DNA of 64,000 nucleotides from Glycomyces terrestris (GTDB taxonomy: Bacteria; Actinomycetota; Actinomycetes; Mycobacteriales; Micromonosporaceae): contig NZ_RSEB01000001.1 in the NCBI RefSeq assembly GCF_003933745.1, positions 987,405 to 1,051,404 of the forward strand. Direction: 5' to 3'. The notes beneath the pieces are model-generated. The model saw nothing but the letters and a program-made list of their open reading frames with translations. It had not been told where the DNA came from and ran no database searches. This document shows, piece after piece, positions 56,048 through 64,000 of this stretch. How positions within the stretch are numbered: the stretch's first letter is position 1; each line of letters starts with the position of its first letter. A program made the translations under genes and the position numbers.

Positions 56048-57488
56048 CACGGTCCGCATGTCGGGCCTGCCGGACAACGTCGTCAACCAGGCCCAGACGC
56101 GGGTCCGCTCGGCGATGGCGAACTCGGCACTCCGCTTCCCCGACAAGTCGATCAGCGTGAACTTCGCACCGGCCTCGGTCCCGACCACCGGCTCGGCCGC
56201 GGACCTCGCGCTCGCGGTGACGATCATGTGCGCCGACGACCTGCTCCCGGTCGAGCGCCTCGCCGACGCGGTCCTGCTCGCGGAGCTCGGCCTCGACGGC
56301 AGCCTGCGCTCGGTCCCGGGCACGCTCCCGGCGCTCATGGAGGCCCGCCGCGCCGGCCTGCGGACGGCGATCGTCGCCCCGGAGAACGCGGCGGAGGCGG
56401 CGATGGTCGAGGGCCTGACGATCCTGGCCCCGCGCGACCTCGCCACCGTCGTCGCCTGGATCTTCGGCCAGACGCCCCTGGACCCGGTGCCGCGCCCGCC
56501 GGCGCCCCCGCCGCCGCGGCTCCCGGACCTGGCCGACGTCCACGGCCAGCCGCTCGCCCGGCGGGCCTTGGAGATCGCGGCCGCGGGCGGCCACCACATG
56601 CTCATGATCGGCCCGCCCGGGGCGGGGAAGACGATGCTCGCCGAGCGGCTCCCGTCGATCCTGCCGCCGCTGTCGGACGCGGAGGCGGTCGAGGTGACCT
56701 CACTGCACTCGTTGCGCGGCAGGTTCACCGGCGGCGCGGCCGCGCTCCTGCACAACGCGCCGTTCGAGGCGCCGCACCACTCGATCACGATGCAGGCGCT
56801 GGTCGGCGGCGGCAGCGGGAACGTCGGTCCGGGCTCGCTCGCGCTCGCCCACCGCGGGGTCCTGTTCATCGACGAGGCCCCCGAGTGGCCCCGCGCAGTC
56901 CTCGACTCGCTGCGCCAGCCGCTGGAGAGCGGCGAGGTCCGCATCCGCCGGGCGAACACGTCGATCTGCTACCCCGCCAAGGTGACCCTGGTCCTGGCGG
57001 CGAACCCGTGCCCGTGCGCTCCGAACAAGCCGGCGGACTGCACCTGCCCGCCGCTGAAGCGCCGCGGCTATCTCACGCGGATCTCGCGGCCGCTCATGGA
57101 CCGCATCGACCTGCGCGTGCACCTGCCGCCGGTGCCGCCGTCGGCGATCCTCACCGACGTCACGGAGGCCGAGCCGTCCGGTTCGGTGGCGAAGCGGGTC
57201 CTGCGGGCGCGGGAGGCGGCGGCCTCCCGCTGGGCCGAGGCCGGCGAGCCGTGGGGCCTGAACAGCGAGGTGCCCGGCCCGGTGCTCCGCTCGGTCCGCT
57301 GGCGGCTGCCGCCGTCCGACCGCAGGCGCGTCGACGACCTCCTGCTGAAGGAGCGCATCACGGCCCGCGGCTACGACCGGGTCCTGAAGCTGGCGTGGAC
57401 GATCGCGGACCTCCGCGAGCACGAGAGACCGACCGCCGACGACGTGGCCGAGGCCAGCGAGCTGCGGCTCGGCTACCCGCTCCGATGA
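55947..57488 (+). CDS. yifB: YifB/ComM-family AAA+ ATPase (Mg-chelatase-like)
   Basis: A 513-residue protein from GTG 55947 (VGYARTNTVCMVGAAAVAV). The N-terminal Lon-protease-like domain (~1-165) includes RFPDKSISVNFAPASVP. The AAA+ domain has Walker A GPPGAGKTMLAERL, Walker B HRGVLFIDEAPEW, and AANPCPCA with the Cys cluster PADCTCP. The C-terminal Mg-chelatase domain is present (LRLGYPLR end). ComM proteins extend branch migration in DNA recombination and natural transformation, matching the adjacent dprA. Confidence 0.93.
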   Translation: MGYARTNTVCMVGAAAVAVTVEASVYKSSSKGADTVRMSGLPDNVVNQAQTRVRSAMANSALRFPDKSISVNFAPASVPTTGSAADLALAVTIMCADDLLPVERLADAVLLAELGLDGSLRSVPGTLPALMEARRAGLRTAIVAPENAAEAAMVEGLTILAPRDLATVVAWIFGQTPLDPVPRPPAPPPPRLPDLADVHGQPLARRALEIAAAGGHHMLMIGPPGAGKTMLAERLPSILPPLSDAEAVEVTSLHSLRGRFTGGAAALLHNAPFEAPHHSITMQALVGGGSGNVGPGSLALAHRGVLFIDEAPEWPRAVLDSLRQPLESGEVRIRRANTSICYPAKVTLVLAANPCPCAPNKPADCTCPPLKRRGYLTRISRPLMDRIDLRVHLPPVPPSAILTDVTEAEPSGSVAKRVLRAREAAASRWAEAGEPWGLNSEVPGPVLRSVRWRLPPSDRRRVDDLLLKERITARGYDRVLKLAWTIADLREHERPTADDVAEASELRLGYPLR

Positions 57489-57538
57489 ACCGCTGCCGCA
57501 GACCCGATCCGCCGCAAGGCGGTCGGAGAGGAGGACCC

Positions 57539-58702
57539 GTGACCAACCTGCCCACCGACGCCCGCCGGGCGCTCATGCTGCTGTCCGAACTGGTGGAGCC
57601 CGGCGACGCCGAGCTCGACGACCTGCTCGCGGACACCGACCCGATCGAGGCGGTCAAGAAGATCTGGGAGGGCGACGTGCCGGACCGGCTCCGGCGGCTC
57701 ACCAGCGCCTCGGTCTCGTGCACGCCCGACCCGGCCGACCGCGCCGAGCAGATCGCCGCGGCGACGGAGGCGTGCGGCGCCCGGGTGCTGGCGCCCGGGG
57801 ACCCCGACTGGCCCGAGCAGCTGCGCGACCTCCACTTGGTCTGCGACGCGGACGAACCGCACGTGCGGCCGCCGAGGTGCCTGTGGGTGCGGGGCCGGCG
57901 GGACCTCGCGGAGCTGTGCGGCCGCTCGGTGGCGATCGTCGGTTCGCGGGCGGCCAGCGAGTACGGCCAGCACCTGGCCGACGACCTCGCCGCGGACCTG
58001 ACTTCGGCGGGCTGGACGATCGTCTCGGGCGGCGCCCTGGGCATCGACCGGGCGGCCCATCTGGGTTCGCTGGCGCGCGGCGGCGCGACGGTGGCGGTGC
58101 TGGCCTGCGGGGTGGAGCTGCCGTATCCGAAGGCGAACCACTCGATGTTCAACCTGATCGCCGAGCAGGGGATGCTCCTGAGCGAGTGGCCGCCGGGCTC
58201 GTCGGCGATGAAGCACCGCTTCCTGACCCGGAACCGCGTGATCGCGGCGCTGACGGCGGGAACGGTCGTGGTGGAGGCGGCCGACCGCTCGGGGGCCCGG
58301 AACACGGCGCGGTATGCGGCCGAGCTGGGGCGGGTGCTGATGTTCACGCCGGGCCCGGTGACGTCCTCGCAGTCGGTGGGGGTCCACCGGCTGGCAAGGG
58401 AGCCTTGGGAAGCGCGCCTGGTGACGAACGCCGAGGAGGTCGTGGAGGACCTGACCGGCATCGGCGGCCCGCTCGCGACCCCGCCGCCGCCGCAGCGCCG
58501 CCCGCTCGACCGCCTGACGGAGATCGAGGCGCGTCTGGTCGAGTCCCTCCCGCGCGGCTACGTGGTCGAAACGGCCCGCCTGGCAGCCGCGGCGGGCCTC
58601 CCCACAGAGACGGCGGCCGAGACCCTCGAACGCCTCCAGCGCATGCGCTGGGTCGACCGAATAGACAACCGCTGGCGCCTCGCCAGGCCTTCGCGGCCTT
58701 GA
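57539..58702 (+). CDS. dprA: DNA processing protein DprA
   Basis: A 387-residue RecA loader for incoming single-stranded DNA. GTG 57539 (VTNLPTDARRALMLLSEL) has GAGAGGAGG upstream; an ATG at 57485 overlapping yifB is an alternative. The Rossmann core is canonical: CGRSVAIVGSRAASEYG, IVSGGALGIDRAAHLGSL, VAVLACGVELPYPKAN, and GTVVVEAADRSGARNTARYAAELGR. The C-terminal winged-helix-like domain follows. It ends a yraN-yifB-dprA set, the usual competence-like order in actinobacteria. Confidence 0.94.
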   Translation: MTNLPTDARRALMLLSELVEPGDAELDDLLADTDPIEAVKKIWEGDVPDRLRRLTSASVSCTPDPADRAEQIAAATEACGARVLAPGDPDWPEQLRDLHLVCDADEPHVRPPRCLWVRGRRDLAELCGRSVAIVGSRAASEYGQHLADDLAADLTSAGWTIVSGGALGIDRAAHLGSLARGGATVAVLACGVELPYPKANHSMFNLIAEQGMLLSEWPPGSSAMKHRFLTRNRVIAALTAGTVVVEAADRSGARNTARYAAELGRVLMFTPGPVTSSQSVGVHRLAREPWEARLVTNAEEVVEDLTGIGGPLATPPPPQRRPLDRLTEIEARLVESLPRGYVVETARLAAAAGLPTETAAETLERLQRMRWVDRIDNRWRLARPSRP

Positions 58703-59047
58703 TCCCGACCACCTGCGACCGAAAGGAGTCCGACCCTGACCCGAATCCGAGCCCCGCCGAACCGGCGGCCTGGTCCACCGCGTCTCAACGGCGAGCCGGC
58801 ACGGACCCGACCAGCACTCCACGCACGTCGACGCCATTGGCAAGCAATGCGGTGCACCGCATCCGAAATCGAACCGGGGTGGGAGGGGTGGGGGCGGGGG
58901 GGGGAGGGCCCCAGCGAGGCGCGCCGGGGAAACCGAAGCGGTGGCGCGGCAACGCCAGCCGGCGCTTCAGGGTGGGCGTGCGACGGGAGGGGTGGGCGGG
59001 AGGGGGCGGGGAGCGGGGGGGGAGGGCCCCCAAGGAAGCCGGTCGCG
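58703..59047. other. Intergenic region with two G-run tracts
   Basis: 345 bp between dprA and the next minus-strand gene end, with no supported gene. Two G-rich tracts occur on the plus strand, 58876-58908 and 58985-59026, each with more than four runs of three or more Gs and each ending in a near-identical G8-9-A-GGGCCCC. They are about 118 bp apart. Such runs can form G-quadruplexes. The segment also lacks any perfect-arm terminator of the type seen elsewhere. Confidence 0.6.
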
Positions 59048-60277
59048 TCAGGGGATCGGCGGGGCGGGTGGGAGGGGGTAGTCGAGGTTGACCGTGCTCG
59101 GGTTCTCGAGTTCGGCGAGGGGGGCCCAGCATTCGTAGACGCCGCGCTCGACGCAGGTGGCGTCGGTGGCCATGATCGCTTCGATGTCGGGGTTGCTCAG
59201 CCGCAGGCGGACCCAGTCCTCGTTGCGGCCCAGGGCGACGACCTCGGTGTCGCGCCAGCGCGCGCGGGTGTGGAAGCGGCGCGGGGCGGTGATCGGGCTG
59301 CGGCTGGCGGCGCCGCGGGCGTAGGCGTGGAAGCCGTGGCCGGGGTCGGCGGTGATCGGGACGCGCTCGCCTTCGTGCTCGCCGGTGAGCCCGGCGTGCA
59401 CGGAGGGGTTGACGCGGAAGAGGGTGCGGCCGGTCTCGAGGCCGGGGATGCGGTTGACGAGGTCGCGGTGGCGGGCGCCGGCGACGCGGCTCCACACGTT
59501 GGTCTGCGGCTGGTACTGGAACAGCGCGATCTCGGCGCCGTCGGGCGTGTACGCGAGGATCTCCGCGCGCGCGGTGAGCGGCAGGTCGGCGAGGCCCGCG
59601 GTGGCGAACTCGGCGATGAGGTGCGTGCCGCTGGGCAGGAACCCGGTGCCGAGGATCATCGAGCCGCGGCGTTCGCGGCCGGGGATGCCGACGAGGCCGG
59701 GGAAGTGCACGAGTTCGGTGCTGGTGTAGTCCTCGGGCGCGATCGCGCGCCAGCGCAGGGCGAAGGCGAGGTCGCGCACGTCGTCGGGGTCGCCGGAGAG
59801 GACGACGCGGTCGTTGGGGAACCGCAGGTGGGCGACGTCGAATTCGCGGAAGCACAGGCCGCTGACCAGGGGCGCGGACGTGAGTTGGCGCGAGACCTGG
59901 TGGCGGCTCAGGGGTTTGACCATGCGGGTGCCGGGCGTGATGAACGCCGTGGCGCGGCTGGCGGAGACGAGGGCGCGTTCGGCGGGGCCGATGCGCGGGT
60001 TCTGGCTGTACTGGTGCACTGTGGACGCCGTGATCCCGGGCATGACCGGGATCGACAGCGGGGCGACGCCGGCGAGGAGCATCTCGCCGCCGGCGCTGAC
60101 GGCTTCGGAGGCGTGGATGAACCGGTGGTAGGCCGATCCGGTCGGCTGGAAGCCGGGTTCCGAAGTGTCCGAATAGAGCTCGAATGCGGCGCCGCCGGCG
60201 ACCGCACGGGCCCGGTACCGCCTGTCATGCCAGACGATCTCGGTGATGCCGGTCTGCGCGGCAGGTGGGGCCTGCAT
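59048..60277 (-). CDS. Uncharacterised 409-residue protein
   Basis: An uninterrupted soluble protein without signal peptide or membrane segment. It starts MQAPPAAQTGITEIVWHDRR. The N-terminal third has YHRFIHASEAVSAGGEMLLAG and SIPVMPGITASTVHQYSQN. The middle is beta-rich (FDVAHLRFPNDRVVLSGD, GSMILGTGFLPSGTHLIAEF). The C-terminal third continues with HGFHAYARGAASRSPI and NLDYPLPPAPPIP. Codon use is normal for the window. It lies 81 bp downstream of the SIS-domain gene on the same strand, perhaps co-transcribed. I do not recognise the family, and I would not assign a function. Confidence 0.75.
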   Translation of the reverse strand: MQAPPAAQTGITEIVWHDRRYRARAVAGGAAFELYSDTSEPGFQPTGSAYHRFIHASEAVSAGGEMLLAGVAPLSIPVMPGITASTVHQYSQNPRIGPAERALVSASRATAFITPGTRMVKPLSRHQVSRQLTSAPLVSGLCFREFDVAHLRFPNDRVVLSGDPDDVRDLAFALRWRAIAPEDYTSTELVHFPGLVGIPGRERRGSMILGTGFLPSGTHLIAEFATAGLADLPLTARAEILAYTPDGAEIALFQYQPQTNVWSRVAGARHRDLVNRIPGLETGRTLFRVNPSVHAGLTGEHEGERVPITADPGHGFHAYARGAASRSPITAPRRFHTRARWRDTEVVALGRNEDWVRLRLSNPDIEAIMATDATCVERGVYECWAPLAELENPSTVNLDYPLPPAPPIP

Positions 60278-60358
60278 GACGCTGAGTGTACGGATTCGGT
60301 TGAACGGATCGGTGAACCGAAGGTGAACACCAGCCGCCGCGGGGCCGCGGAGCTGGGG

Positions 60359-61453
60359 TCACACCGTTTCGGTGACCTTTTTGAGACCTCTTGGGGCGTC
60401 GGGGTTCTCGCCGCGCTCGATGGCGAGATGGAGTGCGACCCGTTGCAGCGGAAGGATGTCGAGGAGGGCGGCGAATCGCTCGTCGACGGCGGGGGTGGCG
60501 AGGCGGGCGGTCTGGCCGGGGACGTCGGCGGCGCCGACGATGACGACGTCGGCGCGCTGCTTCTCGAGTCGGGTGAGGACGTTCCACATGGCGTGGCCGC
60601 CGGGGCCGGAGCCGACGACGGCGAGGACGGGGACGCCGGGGTCGGCCATGGCGAGGGGGCCGTGGAGGAGGTCGGCGCCGGAGAAGGCGAGGGCGGGGAG
60701 GTAGGAGGTCTCCATGAGTTTGAGGGCGGTCTCGCGGGCGGTGGGGTAGGCGTAGCCGCGGCCGGTGGTGACGAAGCGGGAGGCGAAGCGGTAGCGGCCG
60801 GCGAGGTCGGCGGCGCCGGGGTCGTCGAGGACGCTCTGGGCGAGTTCGGGGAGCTTGTCGAGGACGGCGGTCTCGGCGGCGTCGAGGCGGCCGGTGCCGG
60901 TGCGGATGCCTTCGATGAGGAGCAGGAGGGTGAGGAGTTCGGCGGTGTAGGTCTTGGTGGCGGCGACGGCGCGCTCGTGGCCGGCGCGGACGTCGAGGTG
61001 GAGTTCGGCTTCGGCGGCGAGGCGCGAGTCGGGGTTGTTGGTGACGGCGAGGGTGAGGGCGCCGCCGGCGCGGGCGGCGGCGACGACCTGGGCGAGGTCG
61101 GGGGAGCCGCCGGACTGGGAGACGGCGATGACGAGGCTGTCGGACCAGTCGGGGCGGGCGTCGTAGACGGTGACGACGGAGGGGCTGGCGAGGCTGGCGG
61201 GGAGGCCGAGGCGGATCTCGGTGAGGTAGGCGGCGTAGAGGGCGGCGTGGTCGGAGGTGCCGCGGGCGGTGAAGACGATGGAGCGGGGCCGGCGCTCGGC
61301 GATGAGGGCGGCGATGCGGGCGATCTCGGGGGCGCCGTGGGCGAGCACGTCGGCGTAGACGTCGGGCTGCTCGGCGATGTCGGCGGCCATGCCGGTTCCG
61401 GGGCGCTCGTCGGCGCCGGTGGTGTCGGGGACGCCGGCCTGGGGCTGGTTCAC
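60359..61453 (-). CDS. SIS-domain sugar-phosphate protein (GlmS-like isomerase half, NagB-II type)
   Basis: 364 residues from GTG 61453, with AAGGAGC ~7 nt upstream. Two SIS domains bind a phosphosugar: first TARGTSDHAALYAAYLTEIRLG and VIAVSQSGGSPDLAQVVAA; second YRFASRFVTTGRGYAYPTARE and ALAFSGADLLHGPLAM. The N-terminal glutaminase domain of GlmS is absent, so it more likely acts as a glucosamine-6-phosphate deaminase (NagB-II) or a related aldose/ketose isomerase. It may link amino-sugar catabolism to the cell-wall pool. An AT-rich stretch upstream (61480-61500) probably holds the promoter. Confidence 0.85.
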   Translation of the reverse strand: MNQPQAGVPDTTGADERPGTGMAADIAEQPDVYADVLAHGAPEIARIAALIAERRPRSIVFTARGTSDHAALYAAYLTEIRLGLPASLASPSVVTVYDARPDWSDSLVIAVSQSGGSPDLAQVVAAARAGGALTLAVTNNPDSRLAAEAELHLDVRAGHERAVAATKTYTAELLTLLLLIEGIRTGTGRLDAAETAVLDKLPELAQSVLDDPGAADLAGRYRFASRFVTTGRGYAYPTARETALKLMETSYLPALAFSGADLLHGPLAMADPGVPVLAVVGSGPGGHAMWNVLTRLEKQRADVVIVGAADVPGQTARLATPAVDERFAALLDILPLQRVALHLAIERGENPDAPRGLKKVTETV

Positions 61454-61693
61454 GGGACGCTCCTTGTCAGACGGATACCGCAAAGAAATATTAAACAAAC
61501 CTTCAAAATGAAGCCTAGTGCACGCGCGCCGGAGCCGTCCACCGCCGCCCGGGCATCCCGCCGGCCGGACCGCGCCCCCGTGCGGTCCCCTCAACCCTGC
61601 GTCGATTTCACGCCGTCGTCAACGCCCTCCGGACGGTCGCGCAGGTACCGGTAAGGTTGACCCACTGAATTCCCGACCACCGAGGAGGATGCC

Positions 61694-61768
61694 ATGGCGA
61701 AAGCAGCTCGCAAGCGCAAGTCGCGTAAGAAGAAGGCCGCGAACCACGGGAAGCGGCCGAACAGCTAG
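61694..61768 (+). CDS. 50S ribosomal protein bL37
   Basis: A 24-residue, very basic protein from ATG 61694, preceded by GAGGAGG 4-5 nt upstream. The product begins MAKAARKRKSRKKKAANHG and ends KRPNS. The ANHGKRPN ending is the signature of bL37, the tiny actinobacterial large-subunit protein first seen in mycobacterial ribosome structures. It is far below normal gene-finder cut-offs. It sits between the SIS gene and a TetR gene and is probably transcribed alone or with the TetR gene. Confidence 0.9.
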   Translation: MAKAARKRKSRKKKAANHGKRPNS

Positions 61769-61847
61769 CGCTTGGCGGGGCAGGCGGCCGTGGCCGCGAC
61801 TGCCCCGCGATGGCACTGGCCCGAGGACAAGAACGAGACTTGCCCAC

Positions 61848-62432
61848 ATGACCGAAGCGCCGCGCGAAGCGCGCGAGCAGAACCAGCCGAGCACCCGCGA
61901 GCGGATCCAGGGGACCGCGATCGCGCTCTTCAGCGAGCACGGCTACGAGCACACCTCTCTCAGGGAGATCGCCGAGCACCTCGGCGTCACCAAGGCCGCG
62001 CTGTACTACCACTTCAAGACCAAGGAAGACATCGCGGCGAGCTTCTTCGAGTCCTACGCCAACGACCTCGACGGCATCTGCGACTGGGGCGACACCCAGC
62101 CGAGGGAACTCGCCACCCGCACCGAGCTGCTGCGCCGCTACGCGGAAGTCATCCGCGCGCACGTGCCGGTGCTCAGGTTCATGCAGAACAACCAGGCCGC
62201 GCTCACGCGCCTGGACCGCATGTCGGTCTTCCGGCTGCGGCAGCGGCGCCTGCACGCGCTGCTCGTGGAGTCGGACGCGCCCCTGATCCACCGCATGCGC
62301 GCGTGGGACGCGATCACGACCCTCTACAGCAACTGGATCACGTATCCTCGGGTCGACGAGTCCGAGGACGAGATCCGCGAGGCGTCGCTCCAGATCTCGA
62401 TCGGCATGATCGAGGCGAACGCCGCCGCGTGA
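61848..62432 (+). CDS. TetR-family transcriptional regulator
   Basis: 194 residues from ATG 61848; the upstream frame is open but without site or family match. The HTH is standard: TRERIQGTAIALFSEHGYEHTSLREIAEHLGVTKAALYYHFKTKEDI in residues 19-66. The C-terminal half is helical with LRFMQNNQAALTRL and DAITTLYSNWITYPR. It lies 79 bp after bL37 and is convergent with rsrA (21 bp). Target genes and ligand are unknown. Confidence 0.92.
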   Translation: MTEAPREAREQNQPSTRERIQGTAIALFSEHGYEHTSLREIAEHLGVTKAALYYHFKTKEDIAASFFESYANDLDGICDWGDTQPRELATRTELLRRYAEVIRAHVPVLRFMQNNQAALTRLDRMSVFRLRQRRLHALLVESDAPLIHRMRAWDAITTLYSNWITYPRVDESEDEIREASLQISIGMIEANAAA

Positions 62433-62453
62433 CGCGGGGACGCTCGGGCGCGG

Positions 62454-62750
62454 TCAGCGATCGCGCTCGGCGACCTCGCTGAACAACTCGCTCACCTGCT
62501 CGATCGCGCTGAGCTTCTGGCGCAGGCGCTCCTTGACGTCGTCGGGCGCCTTCTCATTGCTGCAACAGCGGTGCACGATGGTGCGCACCTCCTGCTCGAT
62601 GCCGTACTCCGAGAGGCACGGCGAGCAGTCCTCGAGGTGGTCCTTGATGACGTCGCGCCGCACCTCGGAGCACTCCTGGTCGAGGTAGAGGTAGACCTCC
62701 TCGAGGACCTCGCGACAGTCGAGGTGGGGCTTGTCCGGTTCGCTGGTCAC
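62454..62750 (-). CDS. rsrA: Zinc-binding redox anti-sigma factor RsrA
   Basis: A 98-residue anti-sigma factor. GTG 62750 overlaps the sigR stop (GTGA). The ZAS motif H-x3-C-x2-C is present in [10 protein letters not shown], with an upstream LDCREVL Cys and a CC pair in VHRCCSN. This is the RsrA pattern, in which oxidation of zinc-bound thiols frees SigR under disulfide stress. The remaining helices ([22 protein letters not shown]) would wrap the sigma factor. Small size and co-translation support the pairing. Confidence 0.93.
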   Translation of the reverse strand: MTSEPDKPHLDCREVLEEVYLYLDQECSEVRRDVIKDHLEDCSPCLSEYGIEQEVRTIVHRCCSNEKAPDDVKERLRQKLSAIEQVSELFSEVAERDR

Positions 62751-63520
62751 GACTGGCCCTCCTGTGCGGGCGAAAGGCCGCGGTCGGCGGCGTACGAGCT
62801 CAGCAGCTGCCGCAGCTGCCGCCGGCCCCGGTGCAGCCGGGACATGACGGTGCCGATCGGCGTGCCCATGATGTCGGCGATCTCCTTGTAGGAGAAGCCC
62901 TCGACGTCGGCGAGGTAGACCGTCAGGCGGAAGTCCTCGCCGAGGCGCTGGAGGGCGTCCTTGACGTCGGAGTCGGGCAGGTGGTCGAGGGCCTCGGTCT
63001 CGGCCGAGCGCAGCCCCGAGGCCGAGTGCGACTCGGCGTCCGCGAGCTGCCAGTCCGTGATCTCGTCGGTCGGCGAGGTCAGCGGCTGGCGCTTCTTCTT
63101 GCGGTAGGAGTTGATGTACGTGTTCGTGAGGATCCGGTACAGCCACGCCTTGAGGTTGGTGCCCTCGCGGAACTGGTGGAACTTCGAGTACGCCTTCAGG
63201 AACGTCTCCTGGACCAGGTCCTCGGCGTCGGCCGGGTTGCGCGTCATGCGCAGGGCGGCGCCGTAGAGCTGGTCGATCAGGGGCATCGCGTCGCGCTCGA
63301 AACGCTCGCGCCGCTCCTGGGCGGTCTCGCTTCCTGCCTCGGTCACCGTCTCCCTCTCGTCGGCCTCAGAAGCCGAGCCTACGGCAGGGGTCTCGAGGGC
63401 GACGGCGGAAATACCCGCGGCGGTGACCCCGCCGACGGCGCCGTAGGCGGGGCTCCAGTCGGGCCCGCTCAACAAGGCGGCCAGACGTTCGTCTTCGCGT
63501 CCGCGGACGGTGGTGGTCAT
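62747..63520 (-). CDS. sigR: ECF sigma factor SigR (SigH-type)
   Basis: Up to 257 residues from ATG 63520, which has AAGGAG ~10 nt upstream. A second start, GTG 63346 ([21 protein letters not shown]), has GAGAGGGAG just upstream and gives a 199-residue core form. Region 2 carries [20 protein letters not shown] and [22 protein letters not shown]; region 4 has [33 protein letters not shown]. The 58-residue extension parallels the unstable SigR' of Streptomyces made from a SigR-dependent promoter. It controls thiol-oxidative stress genes with RsrA. Confidence 0.95.
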   Translation of the reverse strand: MTTTVRGREDERLAALLSGPDWSPAYGAVGGVTAAGISAVALETPAVGSASEADERETVTEAGSETAQERRERFERDAMPLIDQLYGAALRMTRNPADAEDLVQETFLKAYSKFHQFREGTNLKAWLYRILTNTYINSYRKKKRQPLTSPTDEITDWQLADAESHSASGLRSAETEALDHLPDSDVKDALQRLGEDFRLTVYLADVEGFSYKEIADIMGTPIGTVMSRLHRGRRQLRQLLSSYAADRGLSPAQEGQS

Positions 63521-63869
63521 AAGCGATGCGCTCCTTTTTCAGGTCGGAGACTCGTACCGCTCAACAGCGCCCGCCCCGCGTTCATTCCGCCCGCGGCGAA
63601 CCGCGGCGTGTCCGCTCCGCCACACCGCCGGGGCGGGAGGGCGAACGAGGCCGGCGAAACCCTCGAATCACGCGAAAACACTACGTATTGGCGGAATTGG
63701 TAACTTTCGGTGCGCGGAGTCGTTATGGTCGGTGGACCCGGAAGGGTCCTGATCGCGCCGGCCGTGCCGGGGCGTGAACTCCCAGTACCTGCCCCGGGCC
63801 GGCGGACATGACACCGCCGCCGGTCCGGGGAGGTCTCGACCCGGCCCCCTGCTCCCCCGCAACGCGAAA
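63521..63869. other. sigR upstream region
   Basis: About 350 bp without a supported gene, between sigR and the terminator of the next minus-strand gene. It holds the SigR-type promoter at 63563-63588 (below). A second, housekeeping promoter for the short sigR product would be expected closer to 63346, inside the coding region, but none is evident. Confidence 0.5.
63563..63588 (-). promoter_or_regulatory. SigR-dependent autoregulatory promoter
   Basis: On the minus strand GGAAT (63588-63584), an 18-nt spacer and GTT (63565-63563) match the SigR/SigH consensus GGAAT-N18/19-GTT exactly. Transcription would begin near 63553, leaving a ~30-nt leader before the long sigR start at 63520. Confidence 0.8.
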
Positions 63870-63904
63870 GGCCGCGACGGTCGCCCCGAGGGGCGGTCGC
63901 GGCC
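63870..63904 (-). terminator. GC hairpin after the partial gene at the window end
   Basis: Outer arms GGCCGCGA (63870-63877) and TCGCGGCC (63897-63904) enclose an inner CGCCCC-GA-GGGGCG stem. It lies 18 bp beyond the stop at 63922. Confidence 0.7.
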
Positions 63905-63921
63905 ATCCGAACCGGTGAGCG

Positions 63922-64000
63922 CTAGGCGCCCACGGCCAAGGGGTTGATGTCCTTCCAGACCTCGATCATGGCGCGGCGCTCGCGGGGCGCGGTGGCCCCC
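63922..64000 (-). CDS. 3' end of an unidentified minus-strand gene
   Basis: Only 25 codons are inside the window, ending TAG at 63922-63924. The product ends GATAPRERRAMIEVWKDINP then LAVGA. The frame is supported by the terminator hairpin just beyond the stop and by codon use. In Streptomyces aroA lies near sigR, but this tail is too short to test that, so I make no family call. Confidence 0.6.
   Translation of the reverse strand, partial: GATAPRERRAMIEVWKDINPLAVGA

Overview
The window is very GC-rich, gene-dense chromosomal DNA from a member of the Actinomycetota. Lineage evidence is consistent: a SigR/RsrA-type redox sigma and anti-sigma pair, the 24-residue ribosomal protein bL37, a group II truncated globin beside an MscS channel, a DUF3145 protein, a mycothiol-nitroreductase-like thioredoxin-fold protein, a DivIVA-type scaffold next to rlmN-cdsA-frr-pyrH-tsf-rpsB, and a dxr-rip1-ispG cluster. 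Many GTG and some TTG starts, 1-10 nt stop/start overlaps, and long GC hairpin terminators mostly without U-tracts fit this. The family cannot be fixed from sequence reading alone. I see no rRNA, tRNA, CRISPR array, insertion sequence or prophage.

Layout. 1-5 kb: end of an MscS channel, a globin whose 3' end is followed by a tandem array of about 29-bp units, a YbjN-type protein, and an ettA/thioesterase/unknown operon. 5-11 kb: trehalose metabolism (otsA, then trehalose-phosphatase fused to a GH15 trehalase-like domain) followed by a membrane Ser/Thr kinase. 11-14 kb: small unknown and regulatory genes. 14-27 kb, mostly minus strand: the translation/transcription cluster rimP-nusA-ylxR-infB ... 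DUF503-rbfA-truB, interrupted by a methyltransferase and a plus-strand island (membrane protein, histidine kinase, response regulator). 27-32 kb: PadR regulator, ABC ATPase and a large FtsX-type permease. 32-38 kb: map, ispG, rip1, dxr, purU. 38-42 kb: a carbohydrate ABC importer with a LacI-type operator lying inside a clear promoter. 42-47 kb: an MMPL exporter divergent from its TetR-family gene, and a metallo-beta-lactamase/Rieske fusion. 47-55 kb: DivIVA scaffold, rlmN, cdsA, frr, pyrH, tsf, rpsB. 55-59 kb: M23 peptidase, yraN, yifB and dprA. 59-64 kb: an unrecognised 409-residue protein, a SIS-domain sugar-phosphate enzyme, bL37, a TetR regulator, rsrA and sigR with a readable SigR-type autoregulatory promoter, then the 3' end of an unidentified gene.

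Much of the window is core housekeeping. Isoprenoid precursor synthesis (dxr, ispG), ribosome assembly and recycling (rbfA, rimP, frr, rpsB, tsf, bL37), phospholipid synthesis (cdsA) and polar growth (DivIVA) lie beside stress functions (SigR/RsrA, trehalose, globin). No single wholly new system stands out. The best leads are the mini-ORF-like repeat array after the globin gene, the MBL-Rieske protein, the repeat-rich DivIVA scaffold, the structured rpsB leader, the G-run pair near 59 kb, and the 409-residue orphan next to the SIS enzyme.
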